Shown: in pieces, positions 1 through 11,639 of the stretch
How the letters are laid out: every line of letters starts with the position of its first letter
How positions within the stretch are numbered: the first letter of the stretch is position 1
Source of the DNA: Piezodorus guildinii
Taxonomy: Eukaryota; Arthropoda; Insecta; Hemiptera; Pentatomidae
Assembly (NCBI GenBank): GCA_023052935.1
Contig: CM041292.1
Span: 94,843,169 to 94,907,168, forward strand
Reading direction: 5' to 3'
DNA: 64,000 bases
Translations under genes and position numbers: made by a program
Notes under the pieces: generated by a model
The model's database searches: none
What the model saw: only the letters and a program-made list of their open reading frames with translations
Told to the model about the DNA's origin: nothing

Positions 1-6
1 AACTAG

Positions 7-556
7 TTTTGGTTTATTATTTTTAATAATGAACCTTTATAATCGACCAAAAAAAAACAAATTAAAATTTGAGGGCTAACGTTCCTAGATGCGTAACGAA
101 TAACCTGAATAACGAATAAAAAATAATCCGTTTGTCCCCTGTCGGCGGAATTTCTCCAATTTATTTATTTATTTATTTATTTCTGGACCAATTTATTTGG
201 AATTCAACACAAACATACTGGAGCATGCAACGATGATCCTAACAACTGGACGTTCTGGTTATTAAAGAAAAATTGAAATTTTACCCATAAATCCACCCAT
301 AACTCAGTTATTTTTGAAGAAAGAGGAAAATACGTTTAAAGTTTTAAACTCAGTAATGCGCCAAAAAGAGGAAAAATAGTAGGAAAAAATGTTGATCTAT
401 ATATTCAACACAAACTATAATAGATGTAATAATTCCAACAAAACTAGGTTATTATGGAGGGTAGAGAAAAATCGAAAAGATCAGCGGCTATAAACAGATA
501 TATAAACTGTTATATTCTTATATAATTATTTGGAAATAATAAAGCGTTGTGTAATA
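7..556. repeat. Family C TIR repeat, copy 1
   Basis: The left end carries GGTTTATTATTT followed by TAATGAACCTTTATAATCG and an A-run; the right end carries the inverse, GGAAATAATAAA, followed by GTGTAATAATTTCC. The same two ends recur at 6780-7240, 29506-30205 and 40325-40660. The interior includes 'gagggctaacgttcc' and an ATTT run near 160-181. No coding capacity is visible, so a non-autonomous DNA transposon is the simplest reading. Boundaries are approximate because no clean target duplication was identified. Confidence 0.45.
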
Positions 557-1435
557 ATTTCCATTGTTTTTTACTAACATAACTCTACTACTTAATAATC
601 AAAAAATCTTATGTATTTTAATAAATATTTTTTTGTTTTTCTGCAGTGAAGAAGAATTTGCAAAAGCAAGGTTAATTGAAGGATATAGTTGGAATTTATT
701 TCAGGGTGACCGCAAATCCAAGCTCAAATACTTGAGGAACAAGATTTTATCATAGAAAAAGGTATTTTGATATGAAATAAGAGAAACTAACTGCTGTTAA
801 AATTAGATCGATAGATATAATGAACCTTTTATGTTGTAGAATTACTAAAATTGTAATTGCAAATGAGCCAATGGTTAAACGTTCGAGAGACGAAGCAGAG
901 ACTAGGCCTAGACGTAAGAGAGAGATAAGGTTCGATTCGGTTCTAGATGGTCACAGTCCGCAGACGGTGCGACACAGCTTACCAAATGTTTGTAATAATA
1001 ACTAACCCAACAAATTTAAATTAATTAATTTACATTTATTCTCTCATTTTTTCTTACTGTTTAACATTAGCTGAGGTAGTGCTATAAATAAATATACAAT
1101 GTCAGAGAAGATACATCTTGTATTGTCAAAATCCAATTTGATCCAATCTGCACCTCGACTAATTATTTATTTATCTTTATTTATTATCCAATAATGATAT
1201 TTTTATAAAACCTGCTCGAAGTATTTACCTTAATGGTGTGGAAGTTAGTGTGACACACCTGATATTTCGGTATTTGAATATTTGAAAACGAATATACTAT
1301 AATAAACCATATAAACCAGAGTTACAATTCAGTCTAAATTATATCAGCTTTTAAGTACATTACTTGATGAAATTAGTACGAAAATTTCAAAGGAATACAT
1401 AAACTAATCATTAAAAAAGTAATCATAAATCATGA
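557..1435. other. AT-rich stretch without recognised gene
   Basis: Two short open frames begin at 564 and 820. The first follows an acceptor-like TTTCTGCAG near 645 but has no donor and resembles no family I know. The block at 860-980 is locally GC-richer and purine-rich. I see no repeat copy or RNA gene here. Confidence 0.3.
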
Positions 1436-1439
1436 CGCC

Positions 1440-1905
1440 ATCACCAGTCACTTAATTATAAGGAGGCAGGCCACGGTATATGCCCTTTAGATACTAATGA
1501 TTCTGGAGGGAGTGCGACAAATTACTCAGCGCCACACTTAGCATTCGTACACTAGCATACCCCAGGGGCAGACGTAGCCTCCATACCCTGTGACACCATG
1601 GCACATACGCTGCTACAATATCCGTCCCGCCGTGCGCCCTGAATGTCCATAGAGCGCCGCTGATCCGTTATTAAGATCGACCGCGAATGTCAACGACGGC
1701 GGGCGGAACTTCTTCCGTGCCTTCCTCCTTCCGCTTCCTCTAGGTCCCGGGCTGTCTATTAGTAGTCCCGGGTCAGACGAACCACCGTCAACATCCGCTA
1801 AAGTCTCGTGACATATGCACGCATGGATTCAGAATACTTCCGACCACATCTCCACGACTCTTCACTGGCCTACAACAACTGGGTAGCAATTGCGACCACT
1901 TTCTT
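1440..1905. promoter_or_regulatory. GC-richer non-coding island
   Basis: Composition rises sharply against the AT-rich surroundings, with CG-containing words such as CGCCGCTG, CGACGGCGGGCGG and two CCCGGG. Every frame is interrupted, and no exon with paired splice sites was found. It may be a conserved regulatory element or a decayed repeat. The call rests on composition and on the existence of similar islands across the window. Confidence 0.25.
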
Positions 1906-2820
1906 ATTCACAGGCTATAAAAACCATTAACGACATTCACGATAATAGTTTTGTATCTAGGCTAAAATTTAAGAGACTGATATCCAATTTGGAATATGTG
2001 CGGAACAAAAACTATTCAAAGCCTTCGAAATATTGATAGGGAATCGTTTGACATCAATGAAAGAAGCATGTTTTGCCTATCTGATTGTACATTGCTAATT
2101 ATTCTTTTACTTAGAAAAATTGGAATATTAAAATTTAGAATCCTGAAATAATGATAAACTAAGGAATTTCACACACCCTGTGCAAGGTTTGTACGTTGCT
2201 AATTAGGATATGTGGCGCTATAGTAGTAAGATGGGGCGACTTTATTTAATCCAAAATCTTATCTTTACGAAATCAATTAATTACAGTTAATTAAGAGACT
2301 GGTCTACTTTTGGTACAGCATTAAGTATAATCTATGATTTTATGTACTTCAAGCAATTAAGTTTTAAAAAAAATTGTTAATTAATTAGTATTTTATTAAT
2401 TATAAAAAAATATTTATTATGAAACATTAGATTATGAGCACTCACAAGACTTATCAAAAGAAATAAACACGTCATTTTTTAAGACACTGTACAATTTAAG
2501 GAGGGAAAAAACAGAACTTATAAATTGAATTGAGAAATAAAATAATCGTATATTATAAAATATATAAAATAGAGAAATGGAAATAATCGTTGTGAATACC
2601 CAACGCCAAACTAAGCTACAGATGTGATGTGATGCGAACTATAACTCAGTAGCACTTTGTGTAAGACAACCATATTTTTATAACAAGTTATTGAGTGATT
2701 TTCTTTTGTGACAGTTCAAAAAGAAAAACATTATTTAACCAAGGTTATGAGCTCCCCTTATTACGAGTTATCCTATATGTCTACAAATCGCTGAACAATG
2801 AGTCAAAATTTATCTTAATG
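1906..2820. other. AT-rich stretch without recognised feature
   Basis: No open frame of note, no repeat shared with other parts of the window and no splice-bounded block were recognised. The interval ends at the TA dinucleotide where the mariner element is inserted. Confidence 0.3.
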
Positions 2821-3722
2821 TATTGGGTTGATGCAAAATTAATGCAGGTTTCCTCTATTGCAATATCTTAATTCCAATTGTGTAAACAAAGCTAATCCTA
2901 ACATTGATCATTATTATACCAAAACAAACCTTATCTAATACCCTCTCTTTCACCATGAATTTGTTTAGTAAAATCGTTTTGTTCAGTGTGTTCAAAGGTC
3001 TTGAATCGAAAATGTCAAAGTGCGATTTTCGTCAAATTTATTTTTACGAATTTAAATTAGGGCGCAGCGCTGCGCAAACGGCTCGTAATATTAATGAAGT
3101 GTGGGGTCAGGGGGCTATTAATGAGTGCATGGTGCAGCGTTGGTTCCAGAAGTTTCGCAGAGGAGATTTCGACCTCGAAGACAAGGAAGGTCGGGGCCGT
3201 CATCTTGCTCTGGACAACGACCAGCTGAGGTCAAAAGTGGAAGAAGACCCAACCAAAACCACACGAGAAATGGCGGCGGAACTCGGAACTCAAAATTGAA
3301 AAGTCTTTGCCCAGCATTGATGAATCGGGAGGGGCCGATCCTGCTCCACGATAACGCCAGACCACACATTGCACAACCAACGCTTCGACGACTGCACGAG
3401 TTGGGCTAGGAAGTTCTCCAACATCCGCCTTATTCACCTGACCTCTCTCCTACAGACTTCCACTTTTTCAGGCATCTGGACAACTTTTTGAGGGAGAAAA
3501 ATTTTCAAAACCAGGACGACATTGAAAATTCTTTTCGTGATTTCATTGAGTCCAGGGATTCGGATTTTTTTTCTGGTGGAATAAGAAAGCTTGTTGAACG
3601 TTGGCAAAAGTGCATTGATTCAGATGGAAATTATTTTGATTAAATATATATGGTTAAAGTAAAGATATGGCGTATTTACATTACCTACTAAAAACCTGCA
3701 TTAATTTTGCATCAACCCAATA
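2821..3722 (+). mobile_element. mariner transposon, internally deleted
   Basis: The ends are a near-perfect inverted pair about 29 bp long: left TTGGGTTGATGCAAAATTAA and onward from 2823, right its reverse complement ending at 3720. A TA dinucleotide flanks both sides, as expected for the target duplication of Tc1/mariner elements. At about 898 bp it is some 350-400 bp shorter than typical full-length mariners. It contains the two ends of a transposase gene with the middle missing. Confidence 0.92.
3012..3643 (+). pseudogene. mariner transposase, deleted and frameshifted
   Basis: The N-terminal half starts MSKCDFRQIYFYEFKLG and continues with QRWFQKFRRGDFDLED and DNDQLRSKVEEDP, the helix-turn-helix region of mariner transposases. 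It stops at about 3298, near where the deletion falls. The C-terminal part resumes in another frame with ILLHDNARPHIAQPTLRRL, PPYSPDLSPTDFHFF and ends ERWQKCIDSDGNYFD before TAA at 3641. The second catalytic Asp (HDNARPH) and the YSPDLSPTD block with the third Asp remain. The linker and the block with the first catalytic Asp are gone, so no active enzyme can be made. The copy could still be mobilised in trans because both ends are intact. Confidence 0.9.
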
Positions 3723-5015
3723 GTTGTACGACGCGCATGTATGTATAGTAGTAAAACTTGTGCCACACCAGGTGAGAAAATTATCTCAAGAACGAGAACC
3801 AGAGAACCCCCAAGTCTGGAAAAGTTGCAGCAACCAATGCAATAAAAAAAGAATGTTCCCTTCAATACACACTATCGGTCAAACGTTCAGTTCCTTCTTA
3901 TTCTAATTTCTACTTATCATGAAACAAATACTGTTTTTTTGGTCACAAAATAGAACCCAATTTTTATTTTATTTGAATCTCTGATTTATGACGGGGAGTT
4001 CTTCTTACAATGCAAACCGACTCATAGACGATCATCTTAAAACAAGTTTAAAAATAAAATAAAATAAAAATATGCTGGTAAATTTAAAAAAAAAAACCCT
4101 GAAAGAGGACCAGTTTTATCCGAAGTAGAAATATATTGGAGAAGGAGGAAGGTGCTGTTAATATCGAGAGGGAACTAGTTATTCAGGTCCCAATTAGTAT
4201 AATTAATTAATGAGCTCAATGGGGAGGCAATTTAATGGCGCCCGCTGTTCAATACACTCCCAGTCTCTTCTTTATTTTCTTAATTTTTCACATTATACCT
4301 AGAAATAAAATAATGTACAGGATTCACTGAAAAGAAATCGTGATAAAAAAGATTCACACATCATTCATCGAAAGATCTCATTAAATTAAATGGAAATAAA
4401 AAGTTTATTAATTTATATAATAAAATAAAAAATCTTCTGAAAAGAACAAATCAGAAAAAAAATATATATAAATTAATACTAAATAACGAACTATTTTTGT
4501 GCAAAAAGATGAGTTATTTTAGGCAGCATTCAAAATACTATCTTTATAAATATCAACAACTTATATGATAATTTTCCCAATCATTGCAGGTCTTCATTAG
4601 TGATGAAAAGAAACAAAATATAAGGTAAAGGTATCAATAGAAAATAGATGAATATCATTCAAAGTATATTAATATTAAAATCATAAGAGTATGATATTTT
4701 AATCTAAATTAATTCAAAACTATTCTCTTCTTAAACAAAACATGCATTTATTAGAAATATTACTTTTTCCAATAATTTTTGAGGTTTTGGAAACATTTCT
4801 TCATTTTCATAAATTTGAGAAAAACTTATTTATATCAATACAGGTCAAGAAGACCTTGTTTCTTTTATTGTAAGAACGTCAATAATTAAGATAGGAACCG
4901 TATCATTAAACAAATTTATTACAAACTTTTATAATAATTCATTCTCTCTCTTTATTATCACATATCTGAATCATTACTATGTGATAATGAAGAGAGGTAG
5001 AAAGAATTGTATAAA
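3723..5015. other. AT-rich stretch without recognised feature
   Basis: Only short frames and A/T homopolymers. A slightly GC-richer stretch lies at 4130-4260. No exon, RNA gene or known repeat was recognised. Confidence 0.3.
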
Positions 5016-6006
5016 GAACGGCTTTTAAAATCTTTCCATCTTGTATGTGTTAAATATATTTTTAGGTTATTAAGCTTTACTAACTACTCTTCCATATTTT
5101 CTCAGTCTGCAGTTGTGCCTCAGGGTAGTATCTTAAGTACAAATCTTTATACGGTATATACAGCTGATATCCACTATATCCTAGCACTGTCCTCACAACT
5201 TACGCGGATGACACTTGTGTGTTATTCGTCTATAATGATCCAACCGCTGCATCCCAAACCCTTCAGTCCCACATCACAGCCATTGAGAAACGGTGTCAGA
5301 ACTGGAGGATTAAAATAAATCCTAAAAAATCCCACCAAATTACAATTACTCTTCGTCGCAAACCGATGACTTCCTGCCCCACTGTATCCTTTAATAATAC
5401 CCCACTCATGGCTGTTGAACGAATCCGACACTTAGGACTCCATGACAAACGTTTTACGTGGAATCTTCATAAGAGCTTAAAACAAGAAACTGCCCGAAGA
5501 TACCGATTAATACAACACTTACTCAACACAGGTTCAAAACTATTACAAAAAGCTCATTTATATTACCGTTATCAGACCCATCTGGACATATGGAATCGAG
5601 CTTTGGGGCTCTACTAAGCCATCTAATTCCTCACTCATCCAATCCTTACAATCAAAAATCCTTCGCAAAATCCTAAATGCTCCTTATATCGTCTAAATAA
5701 AATCATCCATAATGAACTAATATCCCATTTGTTGTAGACCTTTCACGTACCAGATAAACCACTTTTAATTCCAAACTCCCAACCCATATAAACTTTCTTG
5801 TCCGCAACCTATCAACCTTAAATTTTTCTGACAACATTCCGAGGCAATTGAAAAGAAGTTGGCCTCGGGATTTGCTTACTTAAATAAACATTGAAGTTAT
5901 ACCGCTGGGTAGTTTCTTTACAAGCCTTATCACGCCCTTAATATAATTCATCACTTTTACTTGTTGTTTTTAAGTTAATATGCAGTTGTAAATTCAATGA
6001 AATTTT
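5016..6006 (+). mobile_element. Jockey-like LINE family 1, 5'-truncated
   Basis: The frames read through the C-terminal half of a non-LTR reverse transcriptase: AVVPQGSIL and YTADI (fingers/palm), then in another frame YADD-like sequence near 5205, LQSHITAIEKRCQNWRIKIN, LRRKPMTSCPTVSFNNTPL, IRHLGLHDKRFTWN and IWNRALGL. It ends with an AT-rich 3' UTR containing GCAGTTGTAAATTCAATGAAATT and an A-run at 6006-6013. Several frameshifts show that it is dead. The same 3' half recurs at ten other places. Loss of the 5' part is the usual result of aborted target-primed reverse transcription. Confidence 0.85.
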
Positions 6007-6066
6007 AAAAAAATATTAAGTTCACCTATAAACAATTTTGTGTGAACACAAATGGACAAAGGTTTA
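6007..6066 (+). repeat. LINE 3' flank shared with 22938-22990
   Basis: After the A-run the sequence AAATATTAAGTTCACCTATA continues through TTTTGTGTGAACACA to GGACAAAGGTTT. The same sequence in the same orientation relative to the LINE lies at 22938-22990. Other family 1 copies lack it. It may be a 3' transduction, a longer 3' UTR of a subfamily, or a host repeat that received both insertions. Confidence 0.5.
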
Positions 6067-6430
6067 AAAAAAAAATCATAATAATAAAAATACGTGTAAT
6101 ATTTTTTAAGTAATATCACTGAAGGATGAACTCAGGTCGGTAGCAAAAAAACAAACTTAAAAAATGGAGCAACATCGGAATTCATTACACAAGTCAAATA
6201 CAAATTCATGAAGAAAATTACAGCACGGTTTTCAATAAAAACTGATTAATTGAAAAGCGGCGGGAAAAAGATGAGAAGCTGAGGATGATAATATAAAATG
6301 AAATATTAATAGGACAGGAGGAGGAGAGGGGGGTCCGATGTAAAGGAGAAAGAAAATAAGAAGAAGAGGATGGAGGAGAAAAAGTCAATGTTATACGGCA
6401 GGGGGAATATAATTATCGGCTATTTTATCT

Positions 6431-6436
6431 TTTATT
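6431..6436 (-). terminator. Possible polyadenylation signal
   Basis: TTTATT on the plus strand reads AATAAA on the minus strand, about 95 bases beyond the stop codon of the inferred terminal exon at 6529. The intervening stretch is purine-rich on plus (pyrimidine-rich as read from the gene). AATAAA is common by chance in DNA this AT-rich, so position is the only support. Confidence 0.3.
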
Positions 6437-6528
6437 CATACAGATTGGTTTTATCGGCGAGGAGGTGAAAATTGACAAACAGAAGGAGAATCCTAACCAG
6501 CCTCCGAGTTGCCATTTTCGGCGGTGCT

Positions 6529-6593
6529 TCAAAGTCCTTTTTCAGAGTGGCCATCTTCTGATGAAGAGGTAGCAGAGGTGAGGGGGCCTGTAT
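6529..6593 (-). CDS. Terminal coding exon of inferred host gene
   Basis: On the minus strand an acceptor CAG is followed by a frame that joins the single G left over from the exon at 9652. The frame reads on as TGPLTSATSSSEDGHSEKGL to a TGA at 6529-6531. The sequence is Ser/Glu-rich like the two upstream exons. A second acceptor CAG lies six bases further in (exon start 6587), so both choices keep frame and differ by two residues. Surroundings are GC-richer than the flanking intron. The pyrimidine tract is mediocre. A second frame is also open here, so the assignment depends on the phase chain with the upstream exons. The protein is not recognised. Confidence 0.45.
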
Positions 6594-6779
6594 CTGTGCC
6601 GAATCTTAGGCTTTTCGAAACCAGCGAACGAGGAAATCAAGGATTTATTAACGAGATACCATTTCTCTAAAGAATATTTAGATGAAATAAACAAATTTTT
6701 AAAGATATGCATTCATATATCTTACTTTTGGGACTGGTATGTGTCAAAGTGATGATTTTAAAATTAATTAATAATACGT

Positions 6780-7240
6780 TGCAAATTATTACACAATGGT
6801 TTATTATTTCCAAATAACAGTATAATAATATAATAATATTAGGGTAAAACTGTATCTAAAGCTGTGGATAGACAATTAAGTAATATGAAAAGACAAAATA
6901 ATTCAAAGGAAAATGGCATATCACCACTGCTAATTTCAAAACGATATACATCAACTGGTTCTCAACAAATTTCAATGATTCTTTTCTCATTTTCTAAAAA
7001 AATTAATTCCCTATCTGCACTTATTAATTTATTATTGGGTGAAATTTCAATTTTTTTCTTTTTTCTCTTTTTTATAATTATACATGGTTTTTTGGTTAAA
7101 AAACGTTAATGATTTTTTTCTCTATCTTCGAAAATAACGTAATTGATTTTTTGAGTTGATTAAGAGGGGAGGGGTGTCTTTATTCTTTTCTTTTTTTTTT
7201 TTTTTTGGTCGATTACAAAGATTGAAAATAATAAACCAAA
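6780..7240. repeat. Family C TIR repeat, copy 2
   Basis: The left end ATTACACAATGGTTTATTAT mirrors the right end GGTCGATTACAAAG...AAAATAATAAACCA. Interior words such as CAAAGGAAAATGGCATATCA are shared with the copy at 29506. It has the same TIR as copy 1 in opposite relative orientation. The 81-codon frame inside is a hydrophobic AT-rich artefact. Confidence 0.5.
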
Positions 7241-7287
7241 AAAAAGCACGAATGTGTGTCGCAATGTATTATAGCCTCAATATATTT

Positions 7288-7725
7288 TAAAAAATCTGGT
7301 GCGGGCAACACACGACCTTTACTTACCTAAACCGTTGTTAAAATCAATTAAAGAATTCACAAATACAGTTAGCGACAAAAATGGGTAAAACTAATAAATA
7401 ATTAATTAAATTGAATTTCTATATATACATGTGTTTTAATTAAAAAATGTATTGTATTATTATCAAAACAATTACTTAGTTTTATTAGCTGTTCAACACT
7501 ATCAACTTTTACAAGCTTGTGTATAAGATAATATTTTTTCTAAAATCTTTAGTTAGAGTTATAAGGGACAAATAGAGACCTTTTTGCGGGATTTGATCAT
7601 TTGGACTCAGGAGACCCTAAAACGTCTATTTCTGTTGAAAAGTGGAATTCGAAAATTTTCACAATCGCAATACTTTCTCTTACTATATATTTCATATATA
7701 CGTAAGTGAAAGTGAAAATGGATAA
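7288..7725 (-). repeat. Family B repeat, internally deleted copy
   Basis: It starts AAAAATCTGGTGCGGGCAAC and ends with GCAATACTTTCTCTTACTAT, CATATATACGTAAGTGAAAG. These are the two ends of the 0.9-kb family seen complete at 61745-62637, but about half of the interior is missing. No coding frame. Confidence 0.6.
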
Positions 7726-8864
7726 TCTATAATTTAAAAAAAAACATTCAAATAAATAGACATATTTTTTAAAATATACATTTTTTTAGCATTATTTTTT
7801 ATTTTAGAGCAGCTATGTGCCGAAGTGGTTCTCATTTTTATATATCATTTACAGACTGTTTGAATGTCTGTGTGCCACATGTATTATTATCTCAATAAAA
7901 GAAACATTGTTAGCAAATAAGTAGAGAAGTGACTAATGCGGAAAAGTGTCCGAACAAGGGTCAAGAAGCACTAAGGATTTTCGTGTCATAGAATTAATGC
8001 CATTCATATAAATTAATTAAAGTTCCTTAACATTAAAATAAATTTATTGAATTTCCGGGATACAGGACTTTATGAGATAGTCCAATATGGAGTTGGAAAC
8101 TAAACTTATGGGGGGTTTAGTAAAATAATCTGTCAGTTCTGACAATTCCTTCTCCGTATTTGGACAGTCCTAGATTGGATACTCATCAATACTTACATAA
8201 AGTTCAAAACTCGATTTTGCGCCACAAATGATCATTTGATTTATAGAACTTTTTGTGATTTAATATATGTTAAATGGCAAGATTACAAGGAAAACTAGGT
8301 TTACAACTTTTAGGAGGAAATAAAGTGTACTGTGTAGGCTTAGAATTGGACACTGCCAGTTCACATCTAAAGATGTCTGGAAAACCCCACTGCCAAAAGC
8401 TGCTTTGCATTTGTATCAGTGAAATAAAAAATTAATGATGAAATGTGTATCATACATTAATGACTTGAAAAAGCAGATAGATTTAATAAAGAAAAAAGGA
8501 GCAAATCAGACTACAGTAGAATAATTTTTATTACAATGAAAATTCGATAGGGGCAAGGCAACGTTTCAATTTTCCTAGACAGAAATTTTGTATAAATATA
8601 ATGATATATGAATGGCGTTTATGCAATGGTATATAATTGTGTTAATCATTTACCAATTCATAATTCTCAAAAATATAGAAATTTTTACATTTTGTCAGCA
8701 AGTTAGTTTTATAAAAATAATTTGGCATTGATGAAAATTCTTTAGATTAGTATTACGATTAGTGCTTAACAGTCCTAATTGAGTCGCAGTTACTGATAAT
8801 TATTCAAAACATTAAATATAATAGCTAAATAATATTAAATTAATTTTTAAAACACTATATCTGA
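7726..8864. other. Stretch without recognised feature
   Basis: Mostly AT-rich with short frames. Around 8280-8440 a slightly more coding-like composition appears but no frame or family could be recognised; it may be a decayed transposase. I would not call a gene here. Confidence 0.25.
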
Positions 8865-9335
8865 TAAATTATTTTGTTTTTTTATTGTTGTTACAATCCA
8901 TCCTCGGTCCTTTATTGTGGATCGGAATAAGTATTGATTCTTTCCATTGTTCAGGCATTTTTTTATTTTTCCAGATATTTTTAACTAAAACGTGTAATTT
9001 GGAAGCGCCTGCTTCTCCACACGCCTTGATTAATCCACTCGTGATATTATCATTTCCTGCAGCTTTATAACGTTTTAATTTTCCTATCGCCATTACGACT
9101 TCCTCTTTACTGGGTAAGTCTATCCATGGTTCAGCGCTCTGATATTCAGAGTGAGGAGATTGATTATTATTTTCCGTACTTAGAATGCCGTTAAAGTGTT
9201 GTTTAAATTTATTTAATATCTCAGTCGGACCCGCAAATATATTGTTATTTGCATCTTAACCGCATTCAATAGGGGTTCAAATCATTTACGCAATTTGATT
9301 ATACCTTTGTACATCTCTCTTACGTTATTTTGGCT
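8865..9335 (-). pseudogene. RTE-like non-LTR reverse transcriptase fragment
   Basis: On the minus strand the frame reads AGPTEILNKFKQHFNGIL, IDLPSKEEVVMAIGKLK, YKAAGNDNITSGLIKACG, MPEQWKESILIPIHNKG and MDCNNN. This is the N-terminal reverse-transcriptase region just before the catalytic palm, in the style of RTE/CR1-type elements (the KAAGxD..., PEQW...IxPIxKKG, N...RGI order). One in-frame stop lies at about 9257, and the palm and everything after it are missing. It is a decayed internal fragment. Confidence 0.8.
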
Positions 9336-9651
9336 TCTGGAATATAAATATAAAGCTATTAAAATGATTTCCAATAATATAAATTATGAAATAGATTTAT
9401 ATAAAATGAAACAGAGATAATAATGTAAAATTAACTTAAACTAAACACTATGATTATCAATTTCCACAAAACGTTTTATAAAATAATAAGAAGAAGAAAT
9501 TACACATATACACTTAACTCTGGAAGTAATATGATATAACGACACTGAACGTTGATTTAAAAAAAAGAAAATAATTACTTAATATATTGCAAACGCATGA
9601 TATCATACGTAATAATTAATTAAAAAAATTAATACATTTTTTTTTTCTTAC

Positions 9652-9741
9652 CAGTAGTCCTAGGGCTAAGAAGAGGTGAGTGTGGAGCAGGAGGCAGATG
9701 TGTTGGAGGCGGAGAACGTCTCTGTTCAGTTTGTTTGTCAT
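9652..9741 (-). CDS. Internal coding exon, Pro-rich, of inferred host gene
   Basis: On the minus strand TATTTTACAG precedes and GTAAGA follows a 90-nt block. Taking the single A left from the exon at 22756, the frame reads NDKQTEQRRSPPPTHLPP, then APHSPLLSPRTT with one G left over. The composition (Pro, Ser, Gln, Arg) is that of a disordered linker, common in transcriptional regulators and scaffold proteins. The block is GC-rich inside a very AT-rich intron. It joins in phase with 22756 upstream and 6593 downstream. Frame zero is also open but gives an unlikely Leu/His-rich peptide. The product is not identified. Confidence 0.62.
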
Positions 9742-10099
9742 CTGTAAAATATAACGTTAATGAAAATATCATATTAATAACTTTAATAAATATATTATTC
9801 ATTAATATGTAATTAAATAGAAATAAATAAATAAAAGCCTTATTTCAAAAATAACAATAGAAAGTGGCACATCTGTCGGTAACATAATTAAGGCTGCTAT
9901 TGCAGTTGAAAACAACAAAATTATATTAACGATTATTTTTTTTTTTTAGTTTTAATACATTTATGCATTTACCATCATTAATGATTTTTAACTTGTTTTT
10001 CTTAGATTTCTAAAGCTCATATACAAAATAAAATAAAAATAGCAACAATGAATTAAGTTAAAAAATTACAGAAAATTTGCCCCACATCCATATCGACTC

Positions 10100-10973
10100 A
10101 ACCAGTTTTACTTTCACCTATATATGAAATATATTATATGAGAAAATATTGCAATCATGGAAATTTTCGAATTTTAGTGTTCAATGGAAATCCAAGATCC
10201 AAGGAGTCCAAATAATAAGTCTCGGTAAAAGGTCTCTGTTTGTTTCGTAAGTCTTGCAAGACAACGAAAAGCAAACAGTACGAAACTGAAATTTCATATT
10301 TAAGACGCCCAAAATTTTACAGCTTTTTCATCGAAATCGGCGAACCAGAAGACGGTTATAACGATTTTGATTAAACTCGCTATATCGATGTAAAATTTAA
10401 TGGACTTTATTATCATATGGATTTAATTCTGATTGAAATAGTATAATAGAGCTTAAATGACGATTTGTTTCATTTTCTTCCACTAACGTAGGTTAATTTT
10501 GTAGATTCGATCATATTAATGTTATCATCTAGTTAAAATTGATAAAAACTAGGGAAAATACATAAGTTGAACAAATTCGATATTCAACTAAAGGAGAAAA
10601 ATGCAAACATATTTTTGTCAGCATTTCTTTTTTTCTTTTTTTCATAACATAAAAAAAGTAATATAAATGTTCAATATACCGTTTGAAAGCTAAATAATTA
10701 AGAAAAATACTTAAATCTTATACACAAACTTATACAAGGTACTGATTATACAACTAACTGATTGTTGAAGATAATAGATTATTTTATAAAATAATTAAAT
10801 AATAAATAATTATAATTTAATATGATAGATTATTTAATAAAACACATGTTTCTATCGAAACTTAATGTTATTAATCTTTTCACTTCCACGTGTCTATATA
10901 TGACACCTCTAGCTGTATATTAAAATTCTTAAATTGATTTTAACACGGAGGTAAGTCGGGTACCAGATCTTTC
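10100..10973 (+). repeat. Family B repeat, near full length
   Basis: It begins TTTTACTTTCACCTATATAT, TGCAATCATGGAAATTTTCG and ends AGGTAAGTCGGGTACCAGAT. The two ends contain the inverted pair ACTTTCACyTACCT / AGGTAAGTsrrrGT seen best at 61745-62637. Interior words (TATATCGATGTAAAATTTAATG, CTGATTGAAATAG, CAACTAAAGGAGAAAA) match all other copies. Non-coding; probably a non-autonomous element of unknown superfamily. Confidence 0.6.
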
Positions 10974-11038
10974 CATGTGCAAAACATTGAAAAAAGTTGT
11001 TAGGGATGATTTTATTTATATATTTATATTATCTTTAT

Positions 11039-11040
<2 letters not shown>

Positions 11041-11092
<52 letters not shown>

Positions 11093-11123
11093 TATATATA
11101 TAATATATATATACATATATATA

Positions 11124-11210
<87 letters not shown>

Positions 11211-11224
11211 TATATACATATATA

Positions 11225-11273
<49 letters not shown>

Positions 11274-11283
11274 ATATATACAC
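11041..11283. repeat. (TA)n microsatellite
   Basis: About 240 bases of almost pure TA with rare interruptions. The long frames over it on both strands encode only Tyr/Ile alternations and are artefacts. Confidence 0.95.
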
Positions 11284-11288
11284 GTACA

Positions 11289-11405
11289 TTAGGTTGTCCG
11301 GAAAGTTAGTAAAGAAATTTGGTCAAAAATGCAAATTGATGAACAGATTAAAATTTATTTATTTAACTACCAAATAATTACCACTGTTAGCGATTACACT
11401 TTCTT
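11289..11405 (-). mobile_element. mariner 3'-end relic, third subfamily
   Basis: The plus strand starts TTAGGTTGTCCGGAAAGTTA, which resembles the inverted terminal repeat of mellifera/mauritiana-type mariners. Read on the minus strand the block gives a short frame ending [11 protein letters not shown] then a stop, like the last residues of a mariner transposase (usually an NNGNY-type ending), followed by the AT-rich 3' UTR and the terminal repeat. The rest of the element is absent; the other side abuts the (TA)n tract. Confidence 0.5.
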
Positions 11406-11639
11406 AACGCCTTGAAAGGTCCATTATTCCTTTTTTTTTCCAAAAATCCTTTCCTCTGAAGAACAAAAAAAAGGTCCGTTTTGACGTCATCTTCTGAAGA
11501 GTAAGTAAAATAAGACTGATATTAGAAATATGGAGGGCTATTATAAAGTTACAAAATAATCCGTTTAACGCGAAACTTGAGTAAAATGGGTTCTTAAACC
11601 AGCTATGATTCAGAATATCTAAGGTCGGGTTGTAAACAG

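Noticed and set aside
564..755. Open frame after TTTCTGCAG, possible terminal exon
   Set aside because: No upstream donor partner, no recognisable domain, and it does not fit the minus-strand gene. Short frames are common in this AT-rich DNA.
11016..11377. Long Tyr/Ile frames on both strands
   Set aside because: They are translations of the (TA)n microsatellite. The same holds for 35367-35625.
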